The notes beneath the pieces are model-generated. The model searched no databases. It was not told the origin of the DNA and saw only the letters and a program-made list of their open reading frames with translations. 64,000 nucleotides of DNA, from the NCBI RefSeq assembly GCF_031885415.1, contig NZ_CP116871.1, positions 992,001 through 1,056,000 on the forward strand. Direction: 5' to 3'. This document shows, in pieces, positions 14,149-22,686 of this stretch (positions are counted from its first letter, which is position 1; every line of letters starts with the position of its first letter). This DNA comes from Microbacterium forte. Lineage in GTDB: Bacteria > Actinomycetota > Actinomycetes > Actinomycetales > Microbacteriaceae. A program made the position numbers and the translations under genes.

Positions 14149-16575
14149 ATGACCGACACACTGCGCCTCACCTGGGACGCCCCCGCCACCCAGTGGGAGG
14201 AGGCGACTCCACTCGGCAACGGCCGCATCGGCGCCATGTCATTCGGCGGATCGGACGGTCGCTATCAGCTCAACGACTCGACGATCTGGTCGGGGACACC
14301 CGACGGCCCTTCGCGCGCACTGCAGAACGTGCGCGCGAAGGGCGCCGGCCCCGAACGTCTCGCGGCGGTTCGCGAGGCACTCAGCGCCGGTGACGTGCGC
14401 ATCGCCGAGGACCTCCTCATGGCCTTCGAGGGTCCCTACTCCCAGGAGTTCCTGCCCCTCGCCGACCTGCACGTCCGCGTGCACGAAGCCGATGAGGATG
14501 CCGACCCGTCCGCCCCGTGCCGCGTCCTCGATCTCGACTCGGCGACGCTCACCGAGACACTCCGGACCCCGAACGGGGACGTCATCCGTCGTTCCTGGAT
14601 CTCGGCTCCGGCACAGGTCCTGATCATCGAGCTCACCTCGACCGTCGAGTTCGCGGCGACCATCGAGCTGTCCACGCCCCTGCGCGGTCGCATCGTCGAT
14701 GCGCACGACGCCCTCGTCCTCGACGTCCAGGCGCCGATCGACGGCGCTCCGCTGCACGAGGACGCGGTCGATCCCCTGCGCTACGCCGATGACGACACCG
14801 AGTTCGATGCCTATGCGGCCGTCGCCGTGTCGCTCGACTCGGACGGCGAGGTGCGTCGAACCGGCGATCACCTCATCGTCCGCCATGCCCGCCGCCTGCT
14901 GATCGCCCTGTCCACATCGTCGCGCGCCGGGTCGTGGTGGGCCGACGCCGACGGGGACTGGCGGACCGCCTCTCGGGAGGCGATCCGGGATCGCGCACGA
15001 GCGAGAGCGGAGACCGCGGCTCAGCGCGACGTCTCCGCCCTCTTCGCCGAGCACGTCGCCGACCGGCGACGCATCACTCGGGCGCGATTCGCGATCGGCA
15101 GTCGGCGCGAGGGCGAGTGGAGCGTCGACCGCGATGTCCTTCACGGCTCCGACCCTCTGCTGCGCGCGACCGTCGCCGCCGAATTCGGGATGTACCTGCT
15201 CGCCTCCAGCTCTCGCGCGGGCAGCCCCGCCGCGAACCTGCAGGGCATCTGGAACGACCAGCTGCAGCCTGCCTGGTCGTCGAACTACACGATCAACATC
15301 AACACCGAGATGAACTACTGGGCGGCTCCGATGCTGCTCGACCCCGATGCGCTCGAGCCGCTCCTCTCGCTCGTCGAGCTGCTCGCACGCACAGGCACCG
15401 ACACCGCGCGCGAGCTCTACGGGACGCGCGGGTGGGTCGCCCACCACAACAGCGACGTCTGGGGCTGGAGCCTGCCCGTGGGCGACGGCCACGGCGCCGC
15501 GAGCTGGGCGATCTGGATGATGGGCGGAGTATGGCTCACCCACAATCTGTGGGACGCGTACGAGTTCGGCGGAGACACCGAGCTGCTGCGCGCACGGATC
15601 TGGCCGCTGATGCGCGGTGCGGTGGAATTCTGTCTCGACTGGCTCGTGCCGGGCGCCGACGGCCACCTGCACGCCTCCCCCTCGACCGCGCCCGAGAACT
15701 CCTACGTCGCCGCCGACGGCCGGCCGACTCCCCTCGGCCTGACCGCGACCTCGGACCTCAGCCTCATCGGCTCGCTGTTCGAGCGCGCACTCGTCGCGAT
15801 CGATGCGCTCGGCCTCGACGATGCGCTCGAAGCCGAGGTGAGAGAGGCGCTCGCAGCTCTCGCACCCCTGCAGGTCGGCTCAGACGGGCGCCTGCTCGAA
15901 TGGTCCGCGGAGGTCGAAGAGCACGAACCTCTGCATCGGCACCTCTCCCCCGTCGTCGGGCTGTTCCCGCTCGACCTGGTGACACCCGAGCGCACCCCCG
16001 AGCTGTTCGACGCCTCCGTGCGACTGATCGACGCCCGCGGTCCCGGCGCGATGGGCTGGTCGTGGGCCTGGAAGGTGGCGCTGCGCGCCAGAGCACGGCA
16101 GGGCGAGGTCGCCGCCTCGCTGCTCGAGGAGGCACTCACCCCGTTCGACGGCGACGCCACCCGGCACGGCCCGGTCGACGGGTCGGAGTGGGGCGGCCTC
16201 CTGCCCAACCTGTTCAGCACGCATCCGCCGTTCCAGATCGACGGCAACCTCGGCTTTCCTGCCGCGATCGCCGAGATGCTCGTGCAGAGCCACGGCGGCA
16301 CGGTCCGCCTGCTTCCCGCGCTCCCCGTCTCGTGGGATCACGGAGACGTCCAGGGCATGGCTGTGCGCCCCGGCCTCGTGCTCGACATCGCCTGGGTGGG
16401 CGGGCGGGTGACCTCCGGCATCCTCCGCAATCCCGGTGACCGCGACAGGCACGTCAGCGTCTCGGATGGCGACCGGGTGGCGGAGATCCTGGTGCCCGCC
16501 GGCGGGCAGGTCGACCTCGCGCGTCACGGCTTCGGCTCTGTCGAGGCAGACGAGGCGGAGTCCCGTGCACGGTGA
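14149..16575 (+). CDS. Glycoside hydrolase family 95 (alpha-L-fucosidase type)
   Basis: Predicted cytoplasmic exo-glycosidase of 808 residues with no signal peptide. GH95 enzymes are inverting alpha-1,2-L-fucosidases, and some act on alpha-L-galactosides. Family-specific catalytic elements are visible: N383 and N385 in NINTEMNYWAA, E516 in APENSYV, and D698 in FQIDGNLGFPAA. The N-terminal beta-domain starts LTWDAPATQWEEATPLGNGRIGAM. The start is the ATG at 14149 behind GGAG; an earlier in-frame TTG at 14080 lies inside the promoter. Its end overlaps the esterase gene by 11 nt. With that esterase and the ROK gene it forms an operon. Confidence 0.92.
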   Translation: MTDTLRLTWDAPATQWEEATPLGNGRIGAMSFGGSDGRYQLNDSTIWSGTPDGPSRALQNVRAKGAGPERLAAVREALSAGDVRIAEDLLMAFEGPYSQEFLPLADLHVRVHEADEDADPSAPCRVLDLDSATLTETLRTPNGDVIRRSWISAPAQVLIIELTSTVEFAATIELSTPLRGRIVDAHDALVLDVQAPIDGAPLHEDAVDPLRYADDDTEFDAYAAVAVSLDSDGEVRRTGDHLIVRHARRLLIALSTSSRAGSWWADADGDWRTASREAIRDRARARAETAAQRDVSALFAEHVADRRRITRARFAIGSRREGEWSVDRDVLHGSDPLLRATVAAEFGMYLLASSSRAGSPAANLQGIWNDQLQPAWSSNYTININTEMNYWAAPMLLDPDALEPLLSLVELLARTGTDTARELYGTRGWVAHHNSDVWGWSLPVGDGHGAASWAIWMMGGVWLTHNLWDAYEFGGDTELLRARIWPLMRGAVEFCLDWLVPGADGHLHASPSTAPENSYVAADGRPTPLGLTATSDLSLIGSLFERALVAIDALGLDDALEAEVREALAALAPLQVGSDGRLLEWSAEVEEHEPLHRHLSPVVGLFPLDLVTPERTPELFDASVRLIDARGPGAMGWSWAWKVALRARARQGEVAASLLEEALTPFDGDATRHGPVDGSEWGGLLPNLFSTHPPFQIDGNLGFPAAIAEMLVQSHGGTVRLLPALPVSWDHGDVQGMAVRPGLVLDIAWVGGRVTSGILRNPGDRDRHVSVSDGDRVAEILVPAGGQVDLARHGFGSVEADEAESRAR

Positions 16576-17548
16576 GACGCGTCTCATCGACGCGCCCACC
16601 ACTCAGACCGAGCCCGAGGATTTCGACGTCTTCTGGGCGGACACGATCGAGAGGACCCGCAGCCGTCCCCTCGATCTCACCGTCACCGCGCACCCCACGC
16701 GCCTCACGCAGATCGACGTGTTCGACGTGTCGTTCCGAGGATTCGGCGGAACACCCATCCGCGCCTGGCTGCGCGTGCCGCACGGCGCCGCAGGACCACT
16801 TCCGGGGCTGGTGCAGTTCTTCGGCTACGGCAACGGCCGCGGCCACGCACTGCGCGATCTGCGATGGGCATCGGCCGGCTACGCCCACCTGGTCGTCGAC
16901 GCCCGCGGGCAGGGGCACGGCGACACCGACGACGACCACGCCGACGGCGGCCCCTCGGCCGGCGGTTTCCTCACCCGCGGCATCCGCTCGCGCGAGGAGT
17001 ACTACTACCGCCGGGTCTATGCGGATGCCGTGCGAGCGGTCGACGCCCTCCGCACCATCGACCTCGTCGACGCCGAACGAGTCGGTGCGGTCGGGGCGAG
17101 CCAGGGCGGGGGGATCGCGCTCGCGATCGCCGGCCTCGTGCCGGACCTTGCCGCCGTGATCGTGCAGGCCCCGTTCCTCTGCGAGCTCGACCGGGCGGCG
17201 GTGCTGACCTCCGAGCATCCGTACGCGCTGCTCACGCAGTACTTCGCGGACCGTCGCAATGACACCGCGGCCGCTCTCGAGACTCTCCGGTATTTCGACG
17301 GCATCACCCATGCGAAGCGCGCGAACGCCCCGGCGCTGCTCAGCACGGGACTCCTCGACGGCATCGCACCACCCGACACGGTGCTTCCCGCGTTCACCGC
17401 ATACGGCGGCCCCAAGACCGTGGTGCTCTGGCCGTACAACGGACACGAAGCCGGCGGGGACCTCGACGAGGAGAACGCGCTGGAGTTCGCCGCCGAGCAT
17501 CTCGGTGCGCGCGCGCCCGACCGCCTGGCGGCGGATTCGCTACGATAG
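16565..17548 (+). CDS. Acetyl esterase, AXE1/cephalosporin-C deacetylase-like
   Basis: Alpha/beta hydrolase of 327 residues, predicted to remove acetyl groups from sugars; no signal peptide, so it should act on imported oligosaccharides. The triad is visible: S179 in GASQGGG, D265 in LLDGIAPP, H294 in YNGHEAGG. The oxyanion-side sequence FFGYGNGRG and the RGQGHGDT motif match the AXE1 family. The start is the GTG at 16565 behind GGAG, inside the end of the GH95 gene. Coupling to a fucosidase suggests that side-chain sugars arrive acetylated, as in plant xyloglucan or pectin. The exact substrate is inference. Confidence 0.88.
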   Translation: MHGETRLIDAPTTQTEPEDFDVFWADTIERTRSRPLDLTVTAHPTRLTQIDVFDVSFRGFGGTPIRAWLRVPHGAAGPLPGLVQFFGYGNGRGHALRDLRWASAGYAHLVVDARGQGHGDTDDDHADGGPSAGGFLTRGIRSREEYYYRRVYADAVRAVDALRTIDLVDAERVGAVGASQGGGIALAIAGLVPDLAAVIVQAPFLCELDRAAVLTSEHPYALLTQYFADRRNDTAAALETLRYFDGITHAKRANAPALLSTGLLDGIAPPDTVLPAFTAYGGPKTVVLWPYNGHEAGGDLDEENALEFAAEHLGARAPDRLAADSLR

Positions 17549-17570
17549 CCGACACGACCCGAAGGACCCG

Positions 17571-18737
17571 ATGGACCACGACACCGTAGCGCGTACCACC
17601 CTGATCCGCTCGGCGTCCGACGCGGGATCCCGGGTCTTCGAGACGATCCTGACGCGCAGCCCCATCAGCAGGATCGACATCGCCCGCCAGACCGGGCTGT
17701 CCCAGGCCGCCGTCACGAAGGCCGTCGCCCCGCTCGTCGCCGCCGGCCTCGTCGATGCACCGCCGGCCTCGCACCGCGACGGCACCCCCGGGCGGCCCGT
17801 GAGCCCGGTGTCCATCGTCCTCGAGGCGATGGTGATGATCGGCGTCAAGGTCAACGTCGACGAGGTCATCGCCGTCGCCACGGACCTCGCGACCACCGCG
17901 CTGGCCAGCGAGCGCCGCGCCCTCCCCGCCGACGATCCCCGCACCGTGATCGAGACGATCTCCGAGATCGTCGATGCCCTCGAGACCCAGCTCGGGGCGA
18001 GCGCCTCGGCGATCGCCGGCATCGGCGTCGCCGTCTCGGGCGACGTCGACAGCTCCACCGGCATCGTGCGCGAGTCGAACATCATGGGCTGGGCCGATGT
18101 GGCGCTCGGAGACCTCCTGCAGGAGCGCCTTCCCTGGCCCGTCACCGTGGAGAACGACGTCCATGCCCTGACGATCGGCGAGCACTGGTTCGGAGTCGGT
18201 CTCGGCACCGCATCCTTCGCCATCGTCACGATCGGACGCGGCATCGGCAGCGGCCTGCACCTCAACGGCGAGGTCGTCAGCGGCGCGTTCGGCGTCGCGG
18301 GTGAGATCGGCCACCTGCCGCTCGCCGACCCGTCTCTCGTCTGCCCGTGCGGCCGCCGCGGCTGCGTCGAGGCGGCCGCATCGACGGGCGCGATCGAGTC
18401 AGCCGTATCGGCCGCCCTCGGACGCCCGATCGCCATCGATGAGGCCGTGGCCCTCGCCCATGCGGGCGACCCTGACGCCGATGCCGCGTTCCGAGAAGCC
18501 GCCCGCCTCATCGGCACGGCGATCGCCACCCTCGTGAACCTCACCGGCCCTGAGGTCGTCATCATCGGCGGAGAGGGCGTCTCCGACTTCGATCTCTTCG
18601 AGAAGACGCTGCACGATGCGTTCGACGCGCACGCGTTCGGCGCTGCGGCGCGCTGCCGCATCCTGACCCGGCCCCACACGTTCGAGGACTGGGCGCGAGG
18701 CGCATCCGCCGCCGCCATCCAGTCGCTCGTGCGCTGA
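17571..18737 (+). CDS. ROK-family transcriptional repressor
   Basis: A 388-residue regulator: N-terminal winged helix (residues about 20-75, RIDIARQTGLSQAAVTKAVAPLVAAGLV) fused to a sugar-kinase-like ROK domain. The kinase ATP motif is degenerate (IGVKVNVDEVIAV in place of DxGGT), as expected for a regulator. The ROK zinc motif is intact in CPCGRRGCVEAAAS, as is GEIGHLPL. AAGGA precedes the ATG by 6 nt, and it follows the esterase by 22 bp. It is the only regulator in the locus, so I infer that it binds the three related sites at 14075, 22543 and 22640 and is released by an imported sugar. Confidence 0.92.
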   Translation: MDHDTVARTTLIRSASDAGSRVFETILTRSPISRIDIARQTGLSQAAVTKAVAPLVAAGLVDAPPASHRDGTPGRPVSPVSIVLEAMVMIGVKVNVDEVIAVATDLATTALASERRALPADDPRTVIETISEIVDALETQLGASASAIAGIGVAVSGDVDSSTGIVRESNIMGWADVALGDLLQERLPWPVTVENDVHALTIGEHWFGVGLGTASFAIVTIGRGIGSGLHLNGEVVSGAFGVAGEIGHLPLADPSLVCPCGRRGCVEAAASTGAIESAVSAALGRPIAIDEAVALAHAGDPDADAAFREAARLIGTAIATLVNLTGPEVVIIGGEGVSDFDLFEKTLHDAFDAHAFGAAARCRILTRPHTFEDWARGASAAAIQSLVR

Positions 18738-18759
18738 CCGTCGGCCACAGCTCTTCGAC

Positions 18760-18796
18760 CGGAGGGAGCGGATGCCGTCGGCATCCGCTCCCTCCG
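18760..18796 (+). terminator. Hairpin after the ROK gene
   Basis: Seventeen-bp arms including GGAGGGAGCGGATGCC (18761-18776) and its exact complement (18780-18795) with a GTC loop. No T-tract follows. It lies 22 bp after the ROK stop and probably ends or stabilises that transcript. Confidence 0.65.
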
Positions 18797-18831
18797 CTGC
18801 GCATCCGCTCCTGCCACGGCCAGACGCAGAA

Positions 18832-18862
18832 GTGCGCGGGACGGATGATCCGTCCCGCGCAC
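18832..18862 (-). terminator. Hairpin after the importer operon
   Basis: GTGCGCGGGACGGAT and ATCCGTCCCGCGCAC form a 15-bp perfect inverted repeat around one base. It is 11 bp beyond the stop of the minus-strand solute-binding protein gene, where the two operons converge. Confidence 0.65.
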
Positions 18863-18873
18863 CTCATGGTCGA

Positions 18874-20502
18874 TCAGAGTGCGTCGTAGGCCGCCTGCAG
18901 CAGCTCCAGGTAGCGTGCGAGTCCGAGCCCCTCGATGTCGGCGACGTAGGCGTCCCACGCGGCGTCGTCTGCGATGTCGCGCTGTCCGGTGACGAACTCC
19001 GCCTGCGCCTGCGTGATGTAGGTGGCGATGTTCGTCTGCAGCTCCGCGAGCTCGGCAGAGGTCTCGAGGTCGGGCCACAGCTTCTCGACCGGGAAGAGCA
19101 CGCTCTCGTCGGGTGCGAACGGCTCGTACTCCTGCGTCGCATAGAGCAGACGTCGCTCGTAGCCGTCCGGCGTGTAGATGTCCTCAGGCACCACCTGCGC
19201 GTTGCGGAACTCGAGCGAGTCCCAGTACTGCGACATCGAACGCCACGCGGCATTGGAGGTCTCGTCGTAGGTGACGGGACGGAAGGTCGGCTCGAGCTCC
19301 GGGTCGAGCGCGAGATCGCCCTCTTCAGCCGGCACCCAGGCCTCGCCCTCGGGCCCCATGGACGCGCGGATCTGCCCCTCGTCCGTGGCGAGGTAGTCGA
19401 GCAGCTTGATCGCCTCGATGCGCTCCTCCTCGGTCGACTTGTTCGTGAGGGCGAAGGTCCCCACCGGGTTCACGGGCGATCGCCAGGTGGCGAGCTGCGT
19501 ACCGTCCGGTCCTGCGAGGGGTGCCACCGCGTCGTAGTTCTTGTCGCGACCGTCCGGCGAGTCCGCCGAGACGAAGACGTAGGGGTGCAGAGTGACGGCG
19601 GAGCCGAGGATCTGCGCATCCGCACTGTCGCCGAGCGCCTTCAGCGCGTCGCCGTTCTGAGTGAACGCCGCCGTGTCGAGCAGCCCCTCCTGGGCGAGCG
19701 AGGTGATGTACTCGAGCCCTGCGCGCCAGCTGTCAGAGGTGGCGTTCAGCACGACCTCGTCGCCGTCGAGCACGAGCGGCGGCGGACTGGAGGGCCCGCC
19801 GACGGGTGCATAGGTGAAGGCGTTCATCAGGTAGTTGATGATGGGCTCCGACGCCGATCCGCTCAGCGGCACCTCGTCGGCCGCGCCGTTGCCGTTCGGG
19901 TCCCCGTCCTTGAAGGCACGCAGCACCGTGCGCAGCTCCTCGGTGGTGGTCGGCTGCTCGAGTCCCAGCGCGTCGAGCCACGTCGTGTTCATCCAGAGCT
20001 TCGACGGGTAGCTGCAGTGGAAGCACTCGCTCCACTGGGTGATGGCGTAGATGTGACCGTCCGGCGCGGTGACCGACTGCTCCCAGTCGGGTTTCTCCTC
20101 GAAGCGCTTCTTGAGGTTCGGCGCGTGCTCGTCGATCAGGTCCTCCAAGGGCATGAGCACGCCCTGCTGGCCGTATTTGAGGATCTCGTTGCGCGAGAAT
20201 CCGTCGACCCACGGCACGAGGAAGTAGGCGTCCGGATAGTCACCGCTGGCGAGCGAGATCTGGCGCTTCTCTCCCGCGACGCTGCCGTCGTAGGTGGTGG
20301 TCTGCCAGTCGAAGTCGATGTCGAACTTCTTCTCGACCTCCTGGGTGAAGAGGTTGTCCTTGAGCGAGCCGTTCTCGCCCTGTGGGCCGAATGCGACCAG
20401 CTGGCCGTTGTCGTCGCTCGACGGGGTGCAGGCGGCGAGCGCCAGTCCCGTCGCGACGACGGTGACCGCTGCGATCGCCCCTCGTGTGATGCGGTGTGTC
20501 AT
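18874..20502 (-). CDS. Carbohydrate ABC importer, solute-binding lipoprotein (LplA/YtcQ type)
   Basis: A 542-residue extracellular lipoprotein. The signal peptide ends in the lipobox LALAAC, so the mature protein is lipid-anchored at its first Cys. Its large size, and the motifs PYVFVSADSPDGRDKNYD and WRSPVNPVGTFALTNKSTEEERIEAIKLLDYL, fit the LplA/YtcQ-like family-1 binding proteins that take oligosaccharides from plant polymers. AAGGAG lies about 9 nt before the ATG at 20502. It is last in the permease-permease-binding protein operon, 65 bp after the second permease. A separate internal promoter is possible but not evident. Confidence 0.92.
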   Translation of the reverse strand: MTHRITRGAIAAVTVVATGLALAACTPSSDDNGQLVAFGPQGENGSLKDNLFTQEVEKKFDIDFDWQTTTYDGSVAGEKRQISLASGDYPDAYFLVPWVDGFSRNEILKYGQQGVLMPLEDLIDEHAPNLKKRFEEKPDWEQSVTAPDGHIYAITQWSECFHCSYPSKLWMNTTWLDALGLEQPTTTEELRTVLRAFKDGDPNGNGAADEVPLSGSASEPIINYLMNAFTYAPVGGPSSPPPLVLDGDEVVLNATSDSWRAGLEYITSLAQEGLLDTAAFTQNGDALKALGDSADAQILGSAVTLHPYVFVSADSPDGRDKNYDAVAPLAGPDGTQLATWRSPVNPVGTFALTNKSTEEERIEAIKLLDYLATDEGQIRASMGPEGEAWVPAEEGDLALDPELEPTFRPVTYDETSNAAWRSMSQYWDSLEFRNAQVVPEDIYTPDGYERRLLYATQEYEPFAPDESVLFPVEKLWPDLETSAELAELQTNIATYITQAQAEFVTGQRDIADDAAWDAYVADIEGLGLARYLELLQAAYDAL

Positions 20503-20567
20503 TGCCGGAATCTCCTTTGACCGGTTCAGGTGTGCGGGTGTGTGTGGTGGGTCTGAGTGGGGTCTGA

Positions 20568-21551
20568 TCAGCCTTTGACGGCGCCGACCATGATCCCCTT
20601 GCTGAAGTGCTTCGCGACGAACGGGTAGACGATGAGCATCGGGACCGTCGCGATGATCACGGTCGAGTACTTCAGCAGGTCTGCGAGCTCCCGGCGCTCG
20701 AGCTGTGCGGCGAGATCGCCACCGCCTCCGCCGTCGTTGAGGATGAGGATGCCTCGAAGCACCAGCTGCAGCGGCTGCAGATCGGCGTCGCGCAGGTAGA
20801 GGAGGGCGTCGAAGTACGAGTTCCACTGCATGATGGCGTACATCAGCGCGATGACCGCGAGGAGAGGCTTCGCGAGCGGCAGCACGATGGTCCAGAGGAT
20901 CCGCAGTTCGCTCGCGCCGTCCAGCTGCGCGGCCTCGTACACCTCGTCGGGGATCGACGTCCGGAAGTAGACCATCGCGATGATCACCTGCCAGACACCG
21001 ATCGCGTTGGGGAGGAGCATCGACCATCGCGTGTCGAGCAGACCGAGCGACTGCACCACGATGTACATCGGGATGACTCCGCCCGAGAACAGCATCGTGA
21101 ACACGACGCCTCCGGTGAGCGTCTTGCGGCCGAAGAGGTTGGCCCGCGACAACGGGTAGGCGATGGCGACGGTGCCGGCGACGCTGATGACGGTGCCGGC
21201 CACGGTGTAGAACACCGAGTTGCCGAATCCTCGGAGAATCGCCGGGTTGTTGAGCGCCTCCGTGTAGCCGCGGAGCGTGAACTCGACGGGCCAGAACAGC
21301 ACACGCCCGGATGAGACCGCCTGGGGACTCGAGAACGAGCTGGCGACGATGTTCAGCAGGGGCAGGAGCACGACGAGCAGGAAGACCGTGAGCAGCAGGT
21401 AGGCGGCGATCACGAAGACGCGATCCGCGCGGGTCTCTTTGACCTTCACGCCGGAGGTCAGGGGGTCGCGTCGGCGCCGACCGCGTCCTCTGCCGGACGA
21501 GACGACGATCTCCTCGGTGAGGAGAGGCTGTTCTCTGATCACAGTGCTCAC
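20568..21551 (-). CDS. Carbohydrate ABC importer permease 2 (LplC/YtcP type)
   Basis: Inner-membrane permease of 327 residues with six transmembrane helices and a long basic N-terminus (GRGRGRRRR). The EAA loop contacting the ATPase is visible as YEAAQLDGASELRILWTIVLPLAKPL. The C-terminal PFVAKHFSKGIMVGAVKG ending is characteristic of the LplC/YtcP branch. The start is the GTG at 21551, overlapping the stop of permease 1 by 4 nt (GTGA). It pairs with the 324-residue permease upstream. No ATPase gene is in the operon, so a multitask ATPase (MsmK/MsmX type) elsewhere is expected. Confidence 0.92.
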   Translation of the reverse strand: MSTVIREQPLLTEEIVVSSGRGRGRRRRDPLTSGVKVKETRADRVFVIAAYLLLTVFLLVVLLPLLNIVASSFSSPQAVSSGRVLFWPVEFTLRGYTEALNNPAILRGFGNSVFYTVAGTVISVAGTVAIAYPLSRANLFGRKTLTGGVVFTMLFSGGVIPMYIVVQSLGLLDTRWSMLLPNAIGVWQVIIAMVYFRTSIPDEVYEAAQLDGASELRILWTIVLPLAKPLLAVIALMYAIMQWNSYFDALLYLRDADLQPLQLVLRGILILNDGGGGGDLAAQLERRELADLLKYSTVIIATVPMLIVYPFVAKHFSKGIMVGAVKG

Positions 21552-22522
21552 CACAACCCGCTTCCGGTCACTCGCTTGGATATGCCGTTGACGACGAGCA
21601 GCAGCAGCAGGCTGATGACGGCGTTGAAGAGCCCGATGGTGGCTCCGAGGCTGAAGTTCGCATTGAGGATGCCCGTCTTGTAGACGTAGGTCGGGATGAT
21701 CTCCGAGGTCGAGAGGTTGAGCGCGTTCTGCAACAGGAACGCCTTCTCGAATCCGATCGCCATGATGTTGCCGACACCGAGGATCAGGATGATCGTGGCG
21801 GTGGGCAGGAGCGAGGGGAGGTCGACGTACCAGATCTTCTGCAGCCGCGAGGCGCCGTCGATCTTCGCGGCCTCGTAGAGGGAGGTGTCGACCGAGGCCA
21901 GAGCCGCGAGGTAGATGACGGCCGAGTATCCGGTCGTCGTCCAGATGTCGGTCGCCACGTAGATGTGGCGGAAGAAGTCGGCACTCGCCAGCAGGTCGAC
22001 CTGTCCCGCACCGAAGAAGCTGAGAGTGCGCCCGAGGATCCCCACTCTGGGCGACAGCAGCAGGATCGTCATCGACACGATCACGACCGTCGAGATGAAG
22101 TACGGGGCGTAGGTCACGAGCTGCACGGTGCGTGTGAAGAACCGCAGCCTGACCTCGTTCAGCATGATCGCGAGGATGATCGGAAGAGGGAAGCTCGCGA
22201 TGAGCGTGTACACGGCAAGGATGAAGGTGTTGCCGATCAGCTTCGGAAACACGGGGTTGCGGAAGAGCGCCGCGAAGTTGTCGAACCCGACCCACGGGCT
22301 CCCCCACACGCCGTCGATGGGGTTGTAGTTCTTGAACGCGATCACGGCGTTGGCCATGGGCACGTATCGGAACACGATGAACCAGATGACGGGCAGTAAC
22401 AGCAGCAGGTACAGCTGCCAGTATCGGCGCAGACTGCGGGCGAACCGGGAACGTGCGTCGGTACGTCGAGGAGCCGGCGTCGAGACCTCGACCGGTGGTG
22501 CGTGCTCAGCACTGAGCTTCAT
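21548..22522 (-). CDS. Carbohydrate ABC importer permease 1 (LplB/YteP type)
   Basis: Inner-membrane permease of 324 residues. The N-terminal RRYWQLYLLLLLPVIWFIVFRYVPM, followed by FKNYNPIDGVWGSPWVGFDNF, is the LplB/YteP signature. The EAA loop is YEAAKIDGASRLQKIWYVDLPSL, and the C-terminus NGISKRVTGSGLW matches the family. The ATG at 22522 follows the region containing the operator at 22543-22570; GGGAGGGCGATC gives the ribosome site. It is the first gene of the importer operon and divergent from the GH36 gene. Confidence 0.92.
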   Translation of the reverse strand: MKLSAEHAPPVEVSTPAPRRTDARSRFARSLRRYWQLYLLLLLPVIWFIVFRYVPMANAVIAFKNYNPIDGVWGSPWVGFDNFAALFRNPVFPKLIGNTFILAVYTLIASFPLPIILAIMLNEVRLRFFTRTVQLVTYAPYFISTVVIVSMTILLLSPRVGILGRTLSFFGAGQVDLLASADFFRHIYVATDIWTTTGYSAVIYLAALASVDTSLYEAAKIDGASRLQKIWYVDLPSLLPTATIILILGVGNIMAIGFEKAFLLQNALNLSTSEIIPTYVYKTGILNANFSLGATIGLFNAVISLLLLLVVNGISKRVTGSGLW

Positions 22523-22542
22523 GATCGCCCTCCCAGGGCAGG

Positions 22543-22570
22543 GTTACTTTACGACGTAATAAAATCACGT
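22543..22570 (-). promoter_or_regulatory. Predicted ROK operator next to the importer operon
   Basis: The plus strand begins GTTACTTTACGACGTAAT and ends AAATCACGT. It matches 23 of 28 bases of the oppositely oriented copy at 22640-22667. Its centre (TTTAC-GAC-GTAAT) is a near-perfect palindrome. It lies 20 bp before the permease start codon, so bound repressor would block the importer operon. Confidence 0.62.
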
Positions 22571-22639
22571 GCAGCGGAAAAAGTAAACGCCGACTTTCGC
22601 GGCGGAGATTTCTGCGGATCACTTGCACCCCTCTCGCAA

Positions 22640-22667
22640 ACGTGATTTATTGACGTTGTCAAGTAAC
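22640..22667 (+). promoter_or_regulatory. Predicted ROK operator next to the GH36 gene
   Basis: Contains the palindrome TTGAC-GTT-GTCAA within ACGTGATTTATTGACGTTG. Read on the minus strand it is the best match to both other sites (23/28 and 22/28). It ends 19 bp before the GH36 ATG. With 22543-22570 it forms an inverted pair separated by 69 bp, a geometry that would allow looping. Confidence 0.64.
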
Positions 22668-22686
22668 TACCGGAGGGTCTTATCCC

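Noticed and set aside
16436..16564. Upstream extension of the esterase frame into the GH95 gene
   Set aside because: The GTG at 16565 has a well-placed GGAG and gives the family-like N-terminus; the extension is Arg/Ser-rich shadow sequence.
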